Positions 1-8,426 are shown, counted from the stretch's first letter. The stretch: DNA of 64,000 nt from Neoroseomonas terrae (GCF_018129025.1 NZ_JAAEDI010000026.1:25432-89431); one strand, 5' to 3'. The notes: generated by a model not told the origin, from the letters alone. Program-made: numbers and translations.

Positions 1-93
1 GCCGGCGGCTCGCTGGCCTGGGTCGTAGGGGTTCGTGCAGGCTGCCAGCAGCGCCAGAAGCCCCAGTGGGATGATCCGAGCCGACCGCGCCAT
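1..93 (-). CDS. Lipoprotein, N-terminal part only (cut by window edge)
   Basis: Reading leftward from an ATG at 91-93 gives 31 residues before the window ends. They form a classical lipoprotein signal peptide: a basic start (MARSAR), a hydrophobic Leu/Ile/Ala stretch and a lipobox LAAC at residues 16-19, followed by TNPYDPGQRAAG. Cys19 would be lipidated and the signal removed by signal peptidase II. An AGAAGGA Shine-Dalgarno lies seven bases before the ATG. The short mature part resembles the start of outer-membrane glycine-zipper/OmpA-type lipoproteins of Acetobacteraceae; that is a guess from a few residues, because the rest of the gene is outside the window. Confidence 0.72.
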   Translation of the reverse strand, partial: MARSARIIPLGLLALLAACTNPYDPGQRAAG

Positions 94-314
94 GGCGCCA
101 TCCTTCTGCGTCAACGTCTGAGTGACAGCGATTCTGATCCGGCACGGTGGCGGGCGTGTGGCGGCTCCGTGGCAGGGTCGATCGCAGGGGGTGAACGCCG
201 CAGGACGGGCAAGGATGCGGCCGGTGCCCGCGGGCCGGCGGTGGGATGGCGACGCGAGACATCGGCCACGACCGCCATACAGGCACGCCGACCCCACTGT
301 TCGGCAGGAACGGC

Positions 315-2054
315 TTAGACCGGCCGGTCGCCCTTCTCGACGCGCAGCGCCCGGTTGTCCACGCCGGGCAGCATCCGCGCGGGATCGCGGGTGACGACCA
401 CGTCCAGGACGGTCGGGCTGTCGGTATTGTCCAGGCCCTCGCGGATCGCGCCGGCGAGCGTGTTGGGGTCCTCGACGCGGATGCCGTGGCAGCCGAAGGC
501 GCGGGCGGCGGCTGCGTAATCGGTCTCGGCCAGGTCGGAGGATTGGTAGTTCCCCGCCCCATAAACGGCGTGCTGCAGCGCCTTCACATAGCCCGAGGCG
601 CCATTGTTGAAGACGCAAAGCACATAGTTCGCGCCGACGCGGCGCGCGGTCTCGATCTCGCCGATCGTCATGTTGAAGCCGCCGTCGCCGGTCAGCCCGA
701 CGACGCGGCGCTTCGGGCCGGCGGCCATCTGCGCGCCCATCGCGCCCGGCGCGCCGTAGCCGATGGAGGCGAAGCCGCGATCCGCGATGAAGTGGCGGCC
801 AGGCTTCTTCGTGTCGAACAGCAATCCGCCCCAATGGCCGGCGAAGCCGCCATCGGCGACGAGGACGTCGTCATCGGCCATGGCGAGGTTCAGCTCGTTG
901 ATCAGGCGACCGACATTGATGGGGGTCTCGTTGGATTCCAGGCGATCCGCGGCGCCGACGCGCCAGGCGGCCATCCGCGGGACGACGGCGGCGGCGAATT
1001 CCGCACGGCCCTCGGGCAGAGATGCGGCGGGGAGGGCGGCCAGCAGGTCCTGCAGGGCGAGCTTCGCATCCGCGGCGAGGGCGACATCGGCGCGGGTGGT
1101 GCGGCCGATCTCCTCCGGCACGATCTCGACATGCACGACGGGCACCCCGGTGGGCATCAGGGCAAAGCGCTTGGTCGCGATCTCGCCAAGCTTGCAGCCG
1201 ACAACGATGAGGAGGTCGGCCTCGGCGACGAAGTCATTGGCGATACGGGAGTAGCGGCCGAACAGTCCGAGCGAGAGCGGGTGGGTGCAGGCGATCGCGC
1301 CCTTGCCTGACATGGTGTGGGCGACCGGGATCTGCTGCGCCTCGGCAAGCGCCAGCAGCGCGTCGTAGGCCGCGCTGAGATGGATGCCGCCGCCGACCAG
1401 TAGCAGGGGCCGCTTCGCCCTGGCCAGCAGCGCGGCCGCGCGGTCGAGTTCCAATGGGTCGGGGCGGGTGCGGCGCGCCTGGGCCATCAGCGTGCCCGGA
1501 TCGGCCCAGATCTCGTCGGCGGCGAAGCTGTGCTCGCCATGGCAGACATCCTCCGGCACATCCAGCACGACCGGGCCGGGGCGGCCGGAAGTCGCGATCG
1601 CGAAGGCACGGCGGACGAATTCGGGGATGCGCTTCGTGCTCTCGACGCGAAGCAGTTCCTTGCAGGCGGGGCGGAGGATCTCCACCTGTCGCGCTTCCTG
1701 CGTCATGTTCTTCCACGCGTGGTCGCGGTTCGCATCGCCGGCGATCGCGACCAGTGGGATGCCGGCGTTGAGCGATTCCACCAGGCCCGTGACGAGGTTC
1801 GTCGCCCCCGGTCCGAGCGTCGCATCCACGACGCCCGGGCGGTTGGTCACGCGCGCCCAGGCGTCCGCGGCGAAGGTGCCGCAGCGTTCATCATTGATCA
1901 GGTAATGCTTCAGGCCGAGGGCGCGCACCGCTTCGTAGAAGGGCAGGAGCTGGAAGCCGCCCATGCCGAACATCGGGCCGACATGATGGGCCTGCAGCAT
2001 GCGAGCGAGCGCCTCGCCGCCGGTGATGGTCAGGGTCGCGTTGGATTGGTTCAC
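315..2054 (-). CDS. Thiamine-diphosphate-binding enzyme, acetolactate synthase-like
   Basis: A 579-residue protein with the three-domain layout of the pyruvate oxidase/acetolactate synthase family. The N-terminal pyrimidine-binding domain carries the activating Glu at residue 56 (motif NDER). The central domain is of the TPP-enzyme M type. The C-terminal pyrophosphate-binding domain has GDGGFNM followed about 25 residues on by FNN, the usual metal/ThDP signature. No small regulatory (IlvN/H) subunit is adjacent, so biosynthetic acetolactate synthase is unlikely; a catabolic 2-oxoacid decarboxylase or sulfoacetaldehyde/oxalyl-type enzyme fits better, but the substrate cannot be read from the sequence. 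It starts with GTG inside a GTGA overlap with the stop of the upstream gene, so the two are probably translated together. Confidence 0.88.
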   Translation of the reverse strand: MNQSNATLTITGGEALARMLQAHHVGPMFGMGGFQLLPFYEAVRALGLKHYLINDERCGTFAADAWARVTNRPGVVDATLGPGATNLVTGLVESLNAGIPLVAIAGDANRDHAWKNMTQEARQVEILRPACKELLRVESTKRIPEFVRRAFAIATSGRPGPVVLDVPEDVCHGEHSFAADEIWADPGTLMAQARRTRPDPLELDRAAALLARAKRPLLLVGGGIHLSAAYDALLALAEAQQIPVAHTMSGKGAIACTHPLSLGLFGRYSRIANDFVAEADLLIVVGCKLGEIATKRFALMPTGVPVVHVEIVPEEIGRTTRADVALAADAKLALQDLLAALPAASLPEGRAEFAAAVVPRMAAWRVGAADRLESNETPINVGRLINELNLAMADDDVLVADGGFAGHWGGLLFDTKKPGRHFIADRGFASIGYGAPGAMGAQMAAGPKRRVVGLTGDGGFNMTIGEIETARRVGANYVLCVFNNGASGYVKALQHAVYGAGNYQSSDLAETDYAAAARAFGCHGIRVEDPNTLAGAIREGLDNTDSPTVLDVVVTRDPARMLPGVDNRALRVEKGDRPV

Positions 2055-2860
2055 GTCGTACTGGCCTCGGCAAGCAGGGTTACGGCGTCGCGCACCGTGC
2101 CGCCCGGCCGCAGGCCCAGGGCGGCGGCGCGCGCATTGACCGCGGAGACGATGCCGGTCGCGACGGCGGAACGTCCGTCGCCGATCCGCGCCGTCCAGGC
2201 GGAGTAGGTCGCGGCAGCGATGCCGCGCGCATCGAGGGCGGGCAGCCGAGTGAAGCCGGCGCCGTCGATGCCGCCATCGGCGTCATTATACAGCGCGGCG
2301 AAGACGGCGGCGCGCGCGGCGGTCTCCGGCCGGCGGCCGAGCAGCCCACCATGGCTGCCGGTGACGACAACCGTGCCGTCATCGTCAGGCGTCATCAGCG
2401 AGTTGGAATCCATGGCCGAGGCGCGGGCACGGCCAGGCACGACGATGGGAAAGCGGGATTCGACGCTGTCAGGCGCGTCCACTCCCGGTACGGGGGCAGC
2501 GGCGAGGCGGCGGGCGGCCTCGCGGCACCACATGCCCGGTTCGATGCCGAGCCTCGCGGCTGCGCCGTTGACGTGGCTGACCACGCCCCGGCCGAGCAGG
2601 TCGAAGCCATCCCCGATGCGGGCGGAACGATGGGAGCAGCAGGCAGCCGGGATGCCGAGCGGCTGGAGATAGTCGAGGCCGGCGATGCCTGCTGCATCGA
2701 GGCCGAGGCCGGCATCGTTCAGCAGCACGCCGGCAACGCGGGCCTTGGCTGAAAGATAGGCGGCATAGACCCCGCCATGCGAGCCGCCGATCACGACCCG
2801 GCCCTGCGCTTCCGGCCCCAGCCGGGTTACGCTGTCCACGACGATAAGCCGGTCGAGCAT
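2051..2860 (-). CDS. Unknown protein built from two GSHGG repeats
   Basis: A 269-residue protein I do not recognise. It consists of two copies of one domain of about 100 residues (residues 21-119 and 163-264) joined by a linker. Matching features in order: GSHGG (26-30 and 168-172), NDA followed by a Gly-rich turn and Asp (48-55, 192-199), a Gly-Ile-Ala-Ala segment, ARIGDG (80-85, 224-229), then VVSHVN/IVSAVN and a Leu-Gly-x-x-Pro-Gly turn. No signal peptide or membrane segment is visible, so it should be cytosolic. The ATG at 2858-2860 has an AGAAGGA Shine-Dalgarno; a longer reading frame upstream is antisense to the peroxiredoxin gene. Its stop overlaps the start of the ThDP enzyme, so a role with that enzyme is likely. 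Chemistry is unknown. Confidence 0.75.
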   Translation of the reverse strand: MLDRLIVVDSVTRLGPEAQGRVVIGGSHGGVYAAYLSAKARVAGVLLNDAGLGLDAAGIAGLDYLQPLGIPAACCSHRSARIGDGFDLLGRGVVSHVNGAAARLGIEPGMWCREAARRLAAAPVPGVDAPDSVESRFPIVVPGRARASAMDSNSLMTPDDDGTVVVTGSHGGLLGRRPETAARAAVFAALYNDADGGIDGAGFTRLPALDARGIAAATYSAWTARIGDGRSAVATGIVSAVNARAAALGLRPGGTVRDAVTLLAEASTT

Positions 2861-3076
2861 GACGGCGTTCCTTCTCCCTGGTTCGGGAGTAGAGCGTGGG
2901 GCATGGCGCTGGCAACAGGGGCGGTGCCCGCGATGCAATGGCTTCCCACAGGAGGACGGCCGGGTGCATCCTCCGCCCAGTGCCGACGGCTGCCGTGGAA
3001 GCATCTGCTCCTGCTTGCCGACGAGGCGAGCCCGTGCTGGCCTCCGCGCCACCAAACCCCTGAGGAGGCACTCGCC

Positions 3077-3733
3077 ATGAGCATCTCGATCGGTCAAATC
3101 GCGCCGAATTTCGAAGCCGAAACGACGGAAGGCCGCATCCGCTTCCATGACTGGATCGGCGATGGCTGGGCCATCCTGTTCAGCCACCCGAAGGACTTCA
3201 CGCCGGTCTGCACCACGGAACTTGGCACCATGGCCGGGCTGAAGCCGGAATTCGACAAGCGCAACACCAAGATCATCGGCCTGTCGGTAGACCCGGTGGA
3301 CAGCCACAGCCGCTGGGCGGACGACATCCGCGAGGTGACGGGTCATGCCGTGACCTATCCGATGATCGGCGACCCGTCCCTGGAAGTGTCCAAGCTGTAC
3401 GGCATGCTGCCGGCCGATGCAGGCACGACCTCCGAAGGACGTACCGCGGCGACGAACGCGACGGTGCGCGTCGTGGTGTTCATCGGGCCGGACAAGCAGG
3501 TGAAGGCGTATCTCGCCTATCCGATGACGGCGGGGCGCAACTTCGACGAGATCCTGCGCCTGCTCGACAGCCTGCAGCTGACGGCGAAGCACAAGGTGGC
3601 GACGCCTGCGAACTGGAAGCACGGCGAGGACGTGATCATCGCGGGATCCGTCAACAACGACGACGCCAAGAAGCTGTTCCCGAACGGCTGGAAGGAGCCG
3701 AAGCCCTACATCCGCATCGTGCCGCAGCCGTGA
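3077..3733 (+). CDS. 1-Cys peroxiredoxin (Prx6 subfamily)
   Basis: A 218-residue peroxidase that reduces hydrogen peroxide and organic hydroperoxides. The peroxidatic Cys45 sits in FTPVCTTE, the Prx6-type motif, and no other cysteine occurs in the protein, so it must use an external thiol for recycling. The C-terminal extension (about residues 150-218, ending PYIRIVPQP) is the typical dimerisation region of Prx6 proteins. The ATG at 3077 is preceded by TGAGGAGGC, a strong Shine-Dalgarno; the longer frame from 2777 lacks family similarity and was discarded. It is divergent from the GSHGG/ThDP pair, with about 215 bases between the starts that must hold both promoters. Confidence 0.94.
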   Translation: MSISIGQIAPNFEAETTEGRIRFHDWIGDGWAILFSHPKDFTPVCTTELGTMAGLKPEFDKRNTKIIGLSVDPVDSHSRWADDIREVTGHAVTYPMIGDPSLEVSKLYGMLPADAGTTSEGRTAATNATVRVVVFIGPDKQVKAYLAYPMTAGRNFDEILRLLDSLQLTAKHKVATPANWKHGEDVIIAGSVNNDDAKKLFPNGWKEPKPYIRIVPQP

Positions 3734-3759
3734 TCGCGGCGGGGCATTAAGTCCTCGCA

Positions 3760-3777
3760 ACCGACCGATCGGTCGGT
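3760..3777. promoter_or_regulatory. 18-bp perfect palindrome, TetR-type operator candidate
   Basis: The sequence ACCGACCGATCGGTCGGT is identical to its reverse complement. Palindromes of the ACCGACCG..CGGTCGGT kind are common operators of TetR-family repressors. It lies between the peroxiredoxin stop and the Bug receptor start, five bases before a hairpin that covers the receptor's ribosome binding site. No TetR gene is in the window, so the regulator would have to act from elsewhere. The palindrome is read directly; the function is inference. Confidence 0.55.
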
Positions 3778-3781
3778 GCAT

Positions 3782-3811
3782 GTTTCCTCCCAATGACAGT
3801 TGGGAGGAAAC
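3782..3811 (+). promoter_or_regulatory. Hairpin sequestering the Bug receptor ribosome binding site
   Basis: Two perfect 12-base arms, GTTTCCTCCCAA (3782-3793) and TTGGGAGGAAAC (3800-3811), are separated by the loop TGACAG. The right arm contains the whole Shine-Dalgarno (GGGAGGAAA) of the gene starting at 3815, so in the folded RNA the ribosome binding site is paired. This could limit translation, or reflect a second palindromic operator. The pairing is read from the sequence; the effect is inference. Confidence 0.6.
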
Positions 3812-3814
3812 GGC

Positions 3815-4786
3815 ATGATCGGCTTCGCTGGCCGGCGTTCGATGCTGGCCATCTCATCCGCCGCGCTGCTGGCGCGGCCCGCGCTGGCACAGGCGCGCTA
3901 TCCGGACCGGCCGATCCGGATGCTGGTGCCCTGGACGCCGGGCGGGGCCACCGACATCCAGATGCGCTCGGTCAGCGAGCAGGCATCCCGACGGCTCGGC
4001 CAGCCGGTCGTCGTCGAGAACAAGCCCGGGGCATCCGGCACGCTCGGCGCGCAGCTGATGGCGCGAGAGGCGCGGCCCGACGGCTATACGCTCGGCCAGA
4101 TGCCGAACGGCGTGTTCCGCATGCCGGCCATGATGGAGCGGCCGCTATGGGACCCGATGCGGGACTTCTCTTGGATCATCCGGCTGGTCGGCTACATGGG
4201 CGGGGTGGTGGTCCGGCCGGACTCGCCCTGGCGGAACATGCAGGACGTGGTGGACTTCGCGCGCGCAAACCCGGGCGTGATCAGCTACGGCACGCCGGGG
4301 GCGAACACCACGGAAGTGCAGATGACGCGCTTCGCGCGGCTGGCTGGCGTCGAATGGGTCGCGGTGCCGTTCCGCGGCGCGGCGCCGAACCTCCAGGCGC
4401 TGCTGTCGGGCGACATCCATTTCTCTGCCGAGACCAGCGCCTGGGCTGACATGGCGCTCGAAGGCCGGGTGCGAGTGCTCGGCGTATGGATGACGGAGCG
4501 CGCGCCACGCTTCCCGGACGTGCCGACCTTCCGCGAGCAGGGTTTCGACGTGCTGGGGGAGAGCACCTACGGCATTGCCGGCCCGCGCGGCATGGAGCCG
4601 GAGGTCGTCCGCATCCTGCATGATGCCTTCAAGGAGGCGCTGTACGACCCGGCACATCTCGCGACCATCGCGCGGTTCGACATGCCGGTGCGCTATCTCG
4701 GCACGGAGGACTACGCGACGGCAGCGATGATGCAGAACGAGGAGGAGAAGCGCACGGTGCAGGAGCTGGGGCTGCGGGCATCGTAG
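3815..4786 (+). CDS. Bug/TctC-family periplasmic solute receptor
   Basis: A 323-residue periplasmic binding protein of the tripartite tricarboxylate transporter family. Residues 1-26 form a signal peptide with RR at 7-8, a hydrophobic stretch and ALAQA cleavage region, so Tat export is possible. YPDRPIR followed by PWTPGGATD is the family's conserved start of the ligand pocket, and VVENKPGASG matches the next conserved block. These receptors bind carboxylates or similar small acids. No TctA/TctB membrane genes are nearby, which is usual for the expanded orphan Bug set of Acetobacteraceae and Burkholderiales. The ATG at 3815 was chosen because GGGAGGAAA precedes it; that site lies in a strong hairpin. 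The TAG stop is part of a repeat element. Confidence 0.92.
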   Translation: MIGFAGRRSMLAISSAALLARPALAQARYPDRPIRMLVPWTPGGATDIQMRSVSEQASRRLGQPVVVENKPGASGTLGAQLMAREARPDGYTLGQMPNGVFRMPAMMERPLWDPMRDFSWIIRLVGYMGGVVVRPDSPWRNMQDVVDFARANPGVISYGTPGANTTEVQMTRFARLAGVEWVAVPFRGAAPNLQALLSGDIHFSAETSAWADMALEGRVRVLGVWMTERAPRFPDVPTFREQGFDVLGESTYGIAGPRGMEPEVVRILHDAFKEALYDPAHLATIARFDMPVRYLGTEDYATAAMMQNEEEKRTVQELGLRAS

Positions 4787-4890
4787 AGCACAGATTAGAG
4801 CAGATGCCGATTAGGTGGAGGGTGAAGATGCTCGCAAAAACAAAGGACTGGAGCATTCGCAGTGAGCCAGGGCGAACGGAAAATGCTCTA
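4784..4890. repeat. Intergenic repeat, copy 1 of a 3'-end family
   Basis: The segment begins TAGAGCA at 4784 (sharing the TAG stop of the receptor gene), has TAGAGCA again at 4796-4802 and ends TGCTCTA at 4884-4890. Its core GCAGATGCCGATTAGG (4800-4815) reappears near-identically, in the same orientation relative to the preceding gene, after the genes ending at 20807 and 63167. Unlike those two copies the adjoining hairpin arm is degenerate here. Confidence 0.6.
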
Positions 4891-5113
4891 GTCGCGGTGG
4901 AACAGCAGGGTCGTGTGAATCGGCCCGCTTGAACGATGATGCCGCGCGGCTCTCGCCATATGTAAGGCGGAGGCAACCGCCCGTCCGCCCGGCCATTGGA
5001 AGGCGATGGTTTACGGGCTGCCAGCGCCGCTGTGATCCGACCTTGTCGTGTGGATGCCTAGGAACCCTGCTGACCGGAAGGCGTTCTTCCGACGTCTGGC
5101 CAGAGGACAACAA
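4787..5113. other. Intergenic region of 327 bases, repeat plus unassigned sequence
   Basis: The first hundred bases are a repeat-like segment with TAGAGCA/TGCTCTA ends, listed separately. The remainder (about 4891-5113) shows no convincing gene on either strand, no clear promoter and no terminator with a T-run. An AGAGGA Shine-Dalgarno at its right end serves the VOC gene. Confidence 0.5.
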
Positions 5114-5473
5114 ATGAACATCCAGAAGAGCTACACGGCGTTGTTTACCGCAGATCTCCTTGCAGCAGAGGGCTGGTACACGAAGCTGCTCGGCCGCGGA
5201 CCGGACTATCGGCCGATGGAGACAATGGTGCAGTGGGAACTCTCCGCCGAGGGCGGGGTGGCGCTTTCGACTGACGATCTCATCGCCGGCAGCGGAGTCA
5301 TGTTCCTGATCGTTGATGATGTTGCTGCCGAACGCCGCAGGCTTCAGGGCCTGGGGATCGTGCTCGGCGATGACATCGAGGGCGATTACTCGACGCTGGC
5401 GCAGCTGCGCGATCCTGACGGCAACCTGATTACCCTGGCGACGCCACCATCGCGACCCTATCCGGCGGCGTAA
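5114..5473 (+). CDS. VOC-family protein (glyoxalase/bleomycin-resistance fold)
   Basis: A 119-residue single-domain protein of the vicinal oxygen chelate fold. The N-terminal strand/helix pattern (KSYTALFTADLLAAEGWYTKLLG) and the C-terminal motif of the type LRDPDGNLITL are typical; the latter usually carries one metal-ligand position. The family includes glyoxalases, dioxygenases and drug-binding proteins, so the reaction cannot be named. Start ATG 5114 has AGAGGA nine bases upstream, and upstream in-frame codons do not look like VOC sequence. It converges on the dctM gene with 23 bases between the stops and stands alone transcriptionally. Confidence 0.8.
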   Translation: MNIQKSYTALFTADLLAAEGWYTKLLGRGPDYRPMETMVQWELSAEGGVALSTDDLIAGSGVMFLIVDDVAAERRRLQGLGIVLGDDIEGDYSTLAQLRDPDGNLITLATPPSRPYPAA

Positions 5474-5496
5474 GTTCCGGGAGCAGCAGAGCGTGA

Positions 5497-6783
5497 CTAA
5501 CGCAGCCCCATGGCGTGCGGCAGCCACAGCGCGATGCCGGGGAAACCGACGACCAGGGCGAGGGCGACGAACATCGCGAGGATCATCCACACCACCCAGG
5601 GGATGGTGCTTTCCATCCCCACGCCGGCGATGCGGCAGGACACCATCAGGTTCACCGCCATCGGCGGGGTGAACTGACCGATCGCGATTTTCATCGTCAG
5701 GATCACACCGAACCAGGTCAGGTCCCAGTGGAAGTTGTTGGCGATCGGGATCAGCACCGGCAGCAGGATCAGGAAGGTCGAAACACCGTCGAGGAACATC
5801 CCGATCACGATCAGCACCAGCATCAGCAGGGCGATGGTGCCGTACTCGCCGAGGTTGAGACCGACGATCCAGGTGGCGATGGGCTGCACGATGCCGAGCG
5901 TCGCGGTGGACCAGGCGAAGACCGAGGCGAGGGCCACGACGATGAGGATGACGGCGGAAAGCTCGCCCGCCTCCACCAGCATCTCGTAAAGGTCGCGCAG
6001 TGTCAGGCTGCGGTAGATGACGAAGCCGACGAAAAGACCGTAGGCGACGGCAAGCACGGCGGCCTCGGTCGGCGTGACGAGGCCGGTACGCATGGCACCG
6101 AGGATGACGACGGGCGCCATCAGGCCCCAGATCGCTTCCTTGAAGGTCTGCCAGACGCGGAGGCGCTCCTCGGCGCGGGCCTTGCCGCCGAAATCCTTGG
6201 TGATCGAGATGATGACGATGGGCACGATGATGGCGATGCCCGCCAGGATGCCGGGGAACATGCCGGCCATGAAGATCGCCGGCACCGAGACGCCTGGGAC
6301 CAGCACCGCATAGATGATGAAGGCGATGGAGGGCGGGATCAGGATGTCCGTCGCTGCCGCCGCGCCAACTGTCGCGGCAATGAAGGGGCGGGGGTAGCCA
6401 TCCTTCACCATGGAGCGCGTGACCACCTGCCCGACGGCAGCCGAGGTCGCGGGGCCGGAGCCGGAGATGCCGCCGATCACCATCGCGACCAGCACGGCGA
6501 CCGAGGCGAGCGCACCACGCCCCGCGCCGACCACGGCGGTCGCGAAGCGCACCAGCCGCAGCGCGACGCCGGTGCGGTCGAAGACGCTGCCGACGAGGAC
6601 GAACATCGGGATCGCCATCAGCGGGTATTTCGCGATGCCAGCGTAGACGTTGGTCGGCATGGCGAACATCGACTGGTCGGCAAGGGCGATGGCCGTCGCG
6701 CCCGCGAGGCCGAGCGCCACCGCGATCGGCACGCCGGCGAGCAGCAGGATGGTGAACAGGCCGAAGAGGACGACGCCGATCAT
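5497..6783 (-). CDS. dctM: TRAP transporter large permease (DctM type)
   Basis: A 428-residue, highly hydrophobic protein of the DctM family with about a dozen membrane segments, the sodium-coupled translocating subunit of TRAP uptake systems in the inner membrane. The N-terminal block (LFGLFTILLLAGVPIAVALG), GGISGSGPATSAAVG around residues 107-121, and FTPPMAVNLMV near the C-terminus are family hallmarks. It is the last gene of a dctP-dctQ-dctM operon on the minus strand, starting six bases after dctQ. The neighbouring acyl-CoA synthetase hints at an organic acid substrate. Confidence 0.93.
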   Translation of the reverse strand: MIGVVLFGLFTILLLAGVPIAVALGLAGATAIALADQSMFAMPTNVYAGIAKYPLMAIPMFVLVGSVFDRTGVALRLVRFATAVVGAGRGALASVAVLVAMVIGGISGSGPATSAAVGQVVTRSMVKDGYPRPFIAATVGAAAATDILIPPSIAFIIYAVLVPGVSVPAIFMAGMFPGILAGIAIIVPIVIISITKDFGGKARAEERLRVWQTFKEAIWGLMAPVVILGAMRTGLVTPTEAAVLAVAYGLFVGFVIYRSLTLRDLYEMLVEAGELSAVILIVVALASVFAWSTATLGIVQPIATWIVGLNLGEYGTIALLMLVLIVIGMFLDGVSTFLILLPVLIPIANNFHWDLTWFGVILTMKIAIGQFTPPMAVNLMVSCRIAGVGMESTIPWVVWMILAMFVALALVVGFPGIALWLPHAMGLR

Positions 6784-6789
6784 GCGCGC

Positions 6790-7317
6790 TCAGCCGTCCT
6801 GTCCGCGCATCAGCCGGATGAAGCGGCCGGCCGCCCGCAGCACGACGACCAGGGAGAGCAGCGGCAACCACCCGGTATAGATCCAGTTCGGATGGCCGAG
6901 GCCGGGGGACAGCACCTCGAAATCGTACTCGTCATAGGCAAGGCGGGCGCCGTACCAGACGAGGATACCGAAGCAGGCCATGGTCAGCAGCATGGCGGCC
7001 ATCTCCGCGCCCCGGCGGACGGGCGGGGAGCGGTTGTCGACCAGCACGCCGATGCGGATGTGCCGGCCGGACGCCGTGGCGAGGGCGGTGCCGAGCAACG
7101 CCACGATCACCATCAGGGCGACCGAATACTCCTCGGTGAAGGCGAGGGAGACGTTGGTCAGGTAGCGCGTCACGACGTTCGCCGAGGTGATGACCACCAT
7201 CGCGCCCATGGCGAGCGCGATCAGCACTTCCTCGACGCGCAGCGGGATGCGCGTCGGCGGGTTGACGCGGGAGACGGTGGGGTCGGGTTCGGCCGCCACC
7301 TCAGGCGGTCGCGGCAC
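6790..7317 (-). CDS. dctQ: TRAP transporter small permease (DctQ type)
   Basis: A 175-residue protein with four predicted membrane helices, the typical DctQ plan: helix 1 around residues 30-50 (VLIALAMGAMVVITSANVV), the RYL motif after it, the FTEEYSV segment before helix 2, and a cytoplasmic basic patch (GRHIRI). It pairs with DctM. The assigned GTG start at 7315-7317 lies inside the end of dctP (17-base overlap) and lacks a clear Shine-Dalgarno; a GTG at 7297-7299 is an alternative start. Overlap indicates translational coupling to dctP. Confidence 0.88.
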   Translation of the reverse strand: MPRPPEVAAEPDPTVSRVNPPTRIPLRVEEVLIALAMGAMVVITSANVVTRYLTNVSLAFTEEYSVALMVIVALLGTALATASGRHIRIGVLVDNRSPPVRRGAEMAAMLLTMACFGILVWYGARLAYDEYDFEVLSPGLGHPNWIYTGWLPLLSLVVVLRAAGRFIRLMRGQDG

Positions 7318-8344
7318 GGATGGCGGCTTCGGCCTTGCGAACGAGGTCGGCGCCGACCGTCTGCGCCCATTTGTCGTAGACGGGGCGGGTGACGCGGGCG
7401 AATTCGGCCTTCTGCGGCACCGTCAGCGCCGTGACCTCGACGCCACGGGTGCGGAGGTCCTGGATCGCGGCATCGTCGCCGCCATCGAGGCCGAGGCCGC
7501 GGCGGGTTAGGGCGATCTGCTGGCGGCCGGCTTCCTCGGCGCAGTCGCGCACCAGCTGCTTGTCGGCGTCGTTGAAGCTGTTCCAGACGTTGCGCGACAG
7601 GCCGAAGATCAGCGGGTCGTTCACGTAGTTCCAGATGGTCAGGTGCTTCTGCGCCAGCGTGTCCATGCGGAAGGCGAGGAACAGGTTGATCGGGTTCTCC
7701 TGCCCGTCCACCGCGCCGGTCGACAGCGCGGGCTGGAGGTCCGCGAAGGACATCTGGACAGGGTTCGCGCCCATGGCCTGGAAGATCTCGGTGAAGATGG
7801 CGCCGGCGGCGAAGCGGATCTTGAGGCCGCGCATGTCGGCCGGGGTGCGGATGGCGTGCTTGGAGTTGGAGATTTCGCGGAAGCCGTTCTCGCCCCAGGC
7901 GAGGGGGACGACCTCCCGCCGCTCCATAACGGCGAAGATGTCGCGGCCGACCTCCCCGCGGATCAGGGCGTCGAAGGCCTTGTGGTCGGGCATGAGGAAC
8001 GGGAGCTGGAAGAGCCCGACTTCGCGCACCTGCGGTGCGATGTTGATGGTGGAGAACACGGCGAAGTCGATGACGCCCTGGCGCATCGCGACGAGTTCTC
8101 GCGTCTGGTCGCCGCCGACCAGTTGGCTGCCGGGATAAACCTTCACGTTGATGCGGCCGCCGGAGCGTTGGGTGACGAGGTCGGCCCAGATGAAGGCGCC
8201 CTCGGCGAAGGGGATCGGGCGGTTGCCGACGACGGTCATCTTGTATTCGGGGCGGTACTGCTGCGCGCCGGCGATCCGCGGCAGGGCAAGGCCGGCGCCG
8301 GCGGCGCCGAGCAGCAGCGTGCGGCGCGAGGCGGGGGTCGTCAT
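7301..8344 (-). CDS. dctP: TRAP transporter solute receptor (DctP family)
   Basis: A 347-residue periplasmic receptor. Residues 1-27 form an export signal with twin Arg (SRRTLLLGAAG) and an AGAQ cleavage region, suggesting Tat export. The mature protein has the DctP features: GGRINVKVYPGSQL (the family's G-x-hydrophobic-x-V/I-x-PxxQLG block), then FLPFL-like FQLPFLMP, and LKIRFAAGAIF with the Arg that normally contacts the ligand carboxylate. AVDGQENP is the conserved hinge motif. First gene of the dctPQM operon, with GGGAGA upstream of the ATG. It is divergent from an acyl-CoA synthetase gene. Confidence 0.93.
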   Translation of the reverse strand: MTTPASRRTLLLGAAGAGLALPRIAGAQQYRPEYKMTVVGNRPIPFAEGAFIWADLVTQRSGGRINVKVYPGSQLVGGDQTRELVAMRQGVIDFAVFSTINIAPQVREVGLFQLPFLMPDHKAFDALIRGEVGRDIFAVMERREVVPLAWGENGFREISNSKHAIRTPADMRGLKIRFAAGAIFTEIFQAMGANPVQMSFADLQPALSTGAVDGQENPINLFLAFRMDTLAQKHLTIWNYVNDPLIFGLSRNVWNSFNDADKQLVRDCAEEAGRQQIALTRRGLGLDGGDDAAIQDLRTRGVEVTALTVPQKAEFARVTRPVYDKWAQTVGADLVRKAEAAIRAATA

Positions 8345-8426
8345 CTGGCGTTGTCTCCCAAGGGCTGCCCGGGTTGGCCGGCGCTTGGGCGTGAGACTGG
8401 ACCGGCCAGGCTAGTGACGGCAAGCC

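Noticed and set aside
246..1310. Long open frames on the strand opposite to real genes (also 5515-7392, 31427-33469, 18066-19643, 47325-50186)
   Set aside because: They lie antisense to well-supported family proteins, have Arg/Ala/Gly/His-rich compositions typical of GC-rich shadow frames, no ribosome sites and no family motifs.
315..2054. Biosynthetic acetolactate synthase (ilvB)
   Set aside because: No regulatory small subunit or ilvC nearby; neighbours are a duplicated unknown protein and a peroxiredoxin. Only the general ThDP family is supported.
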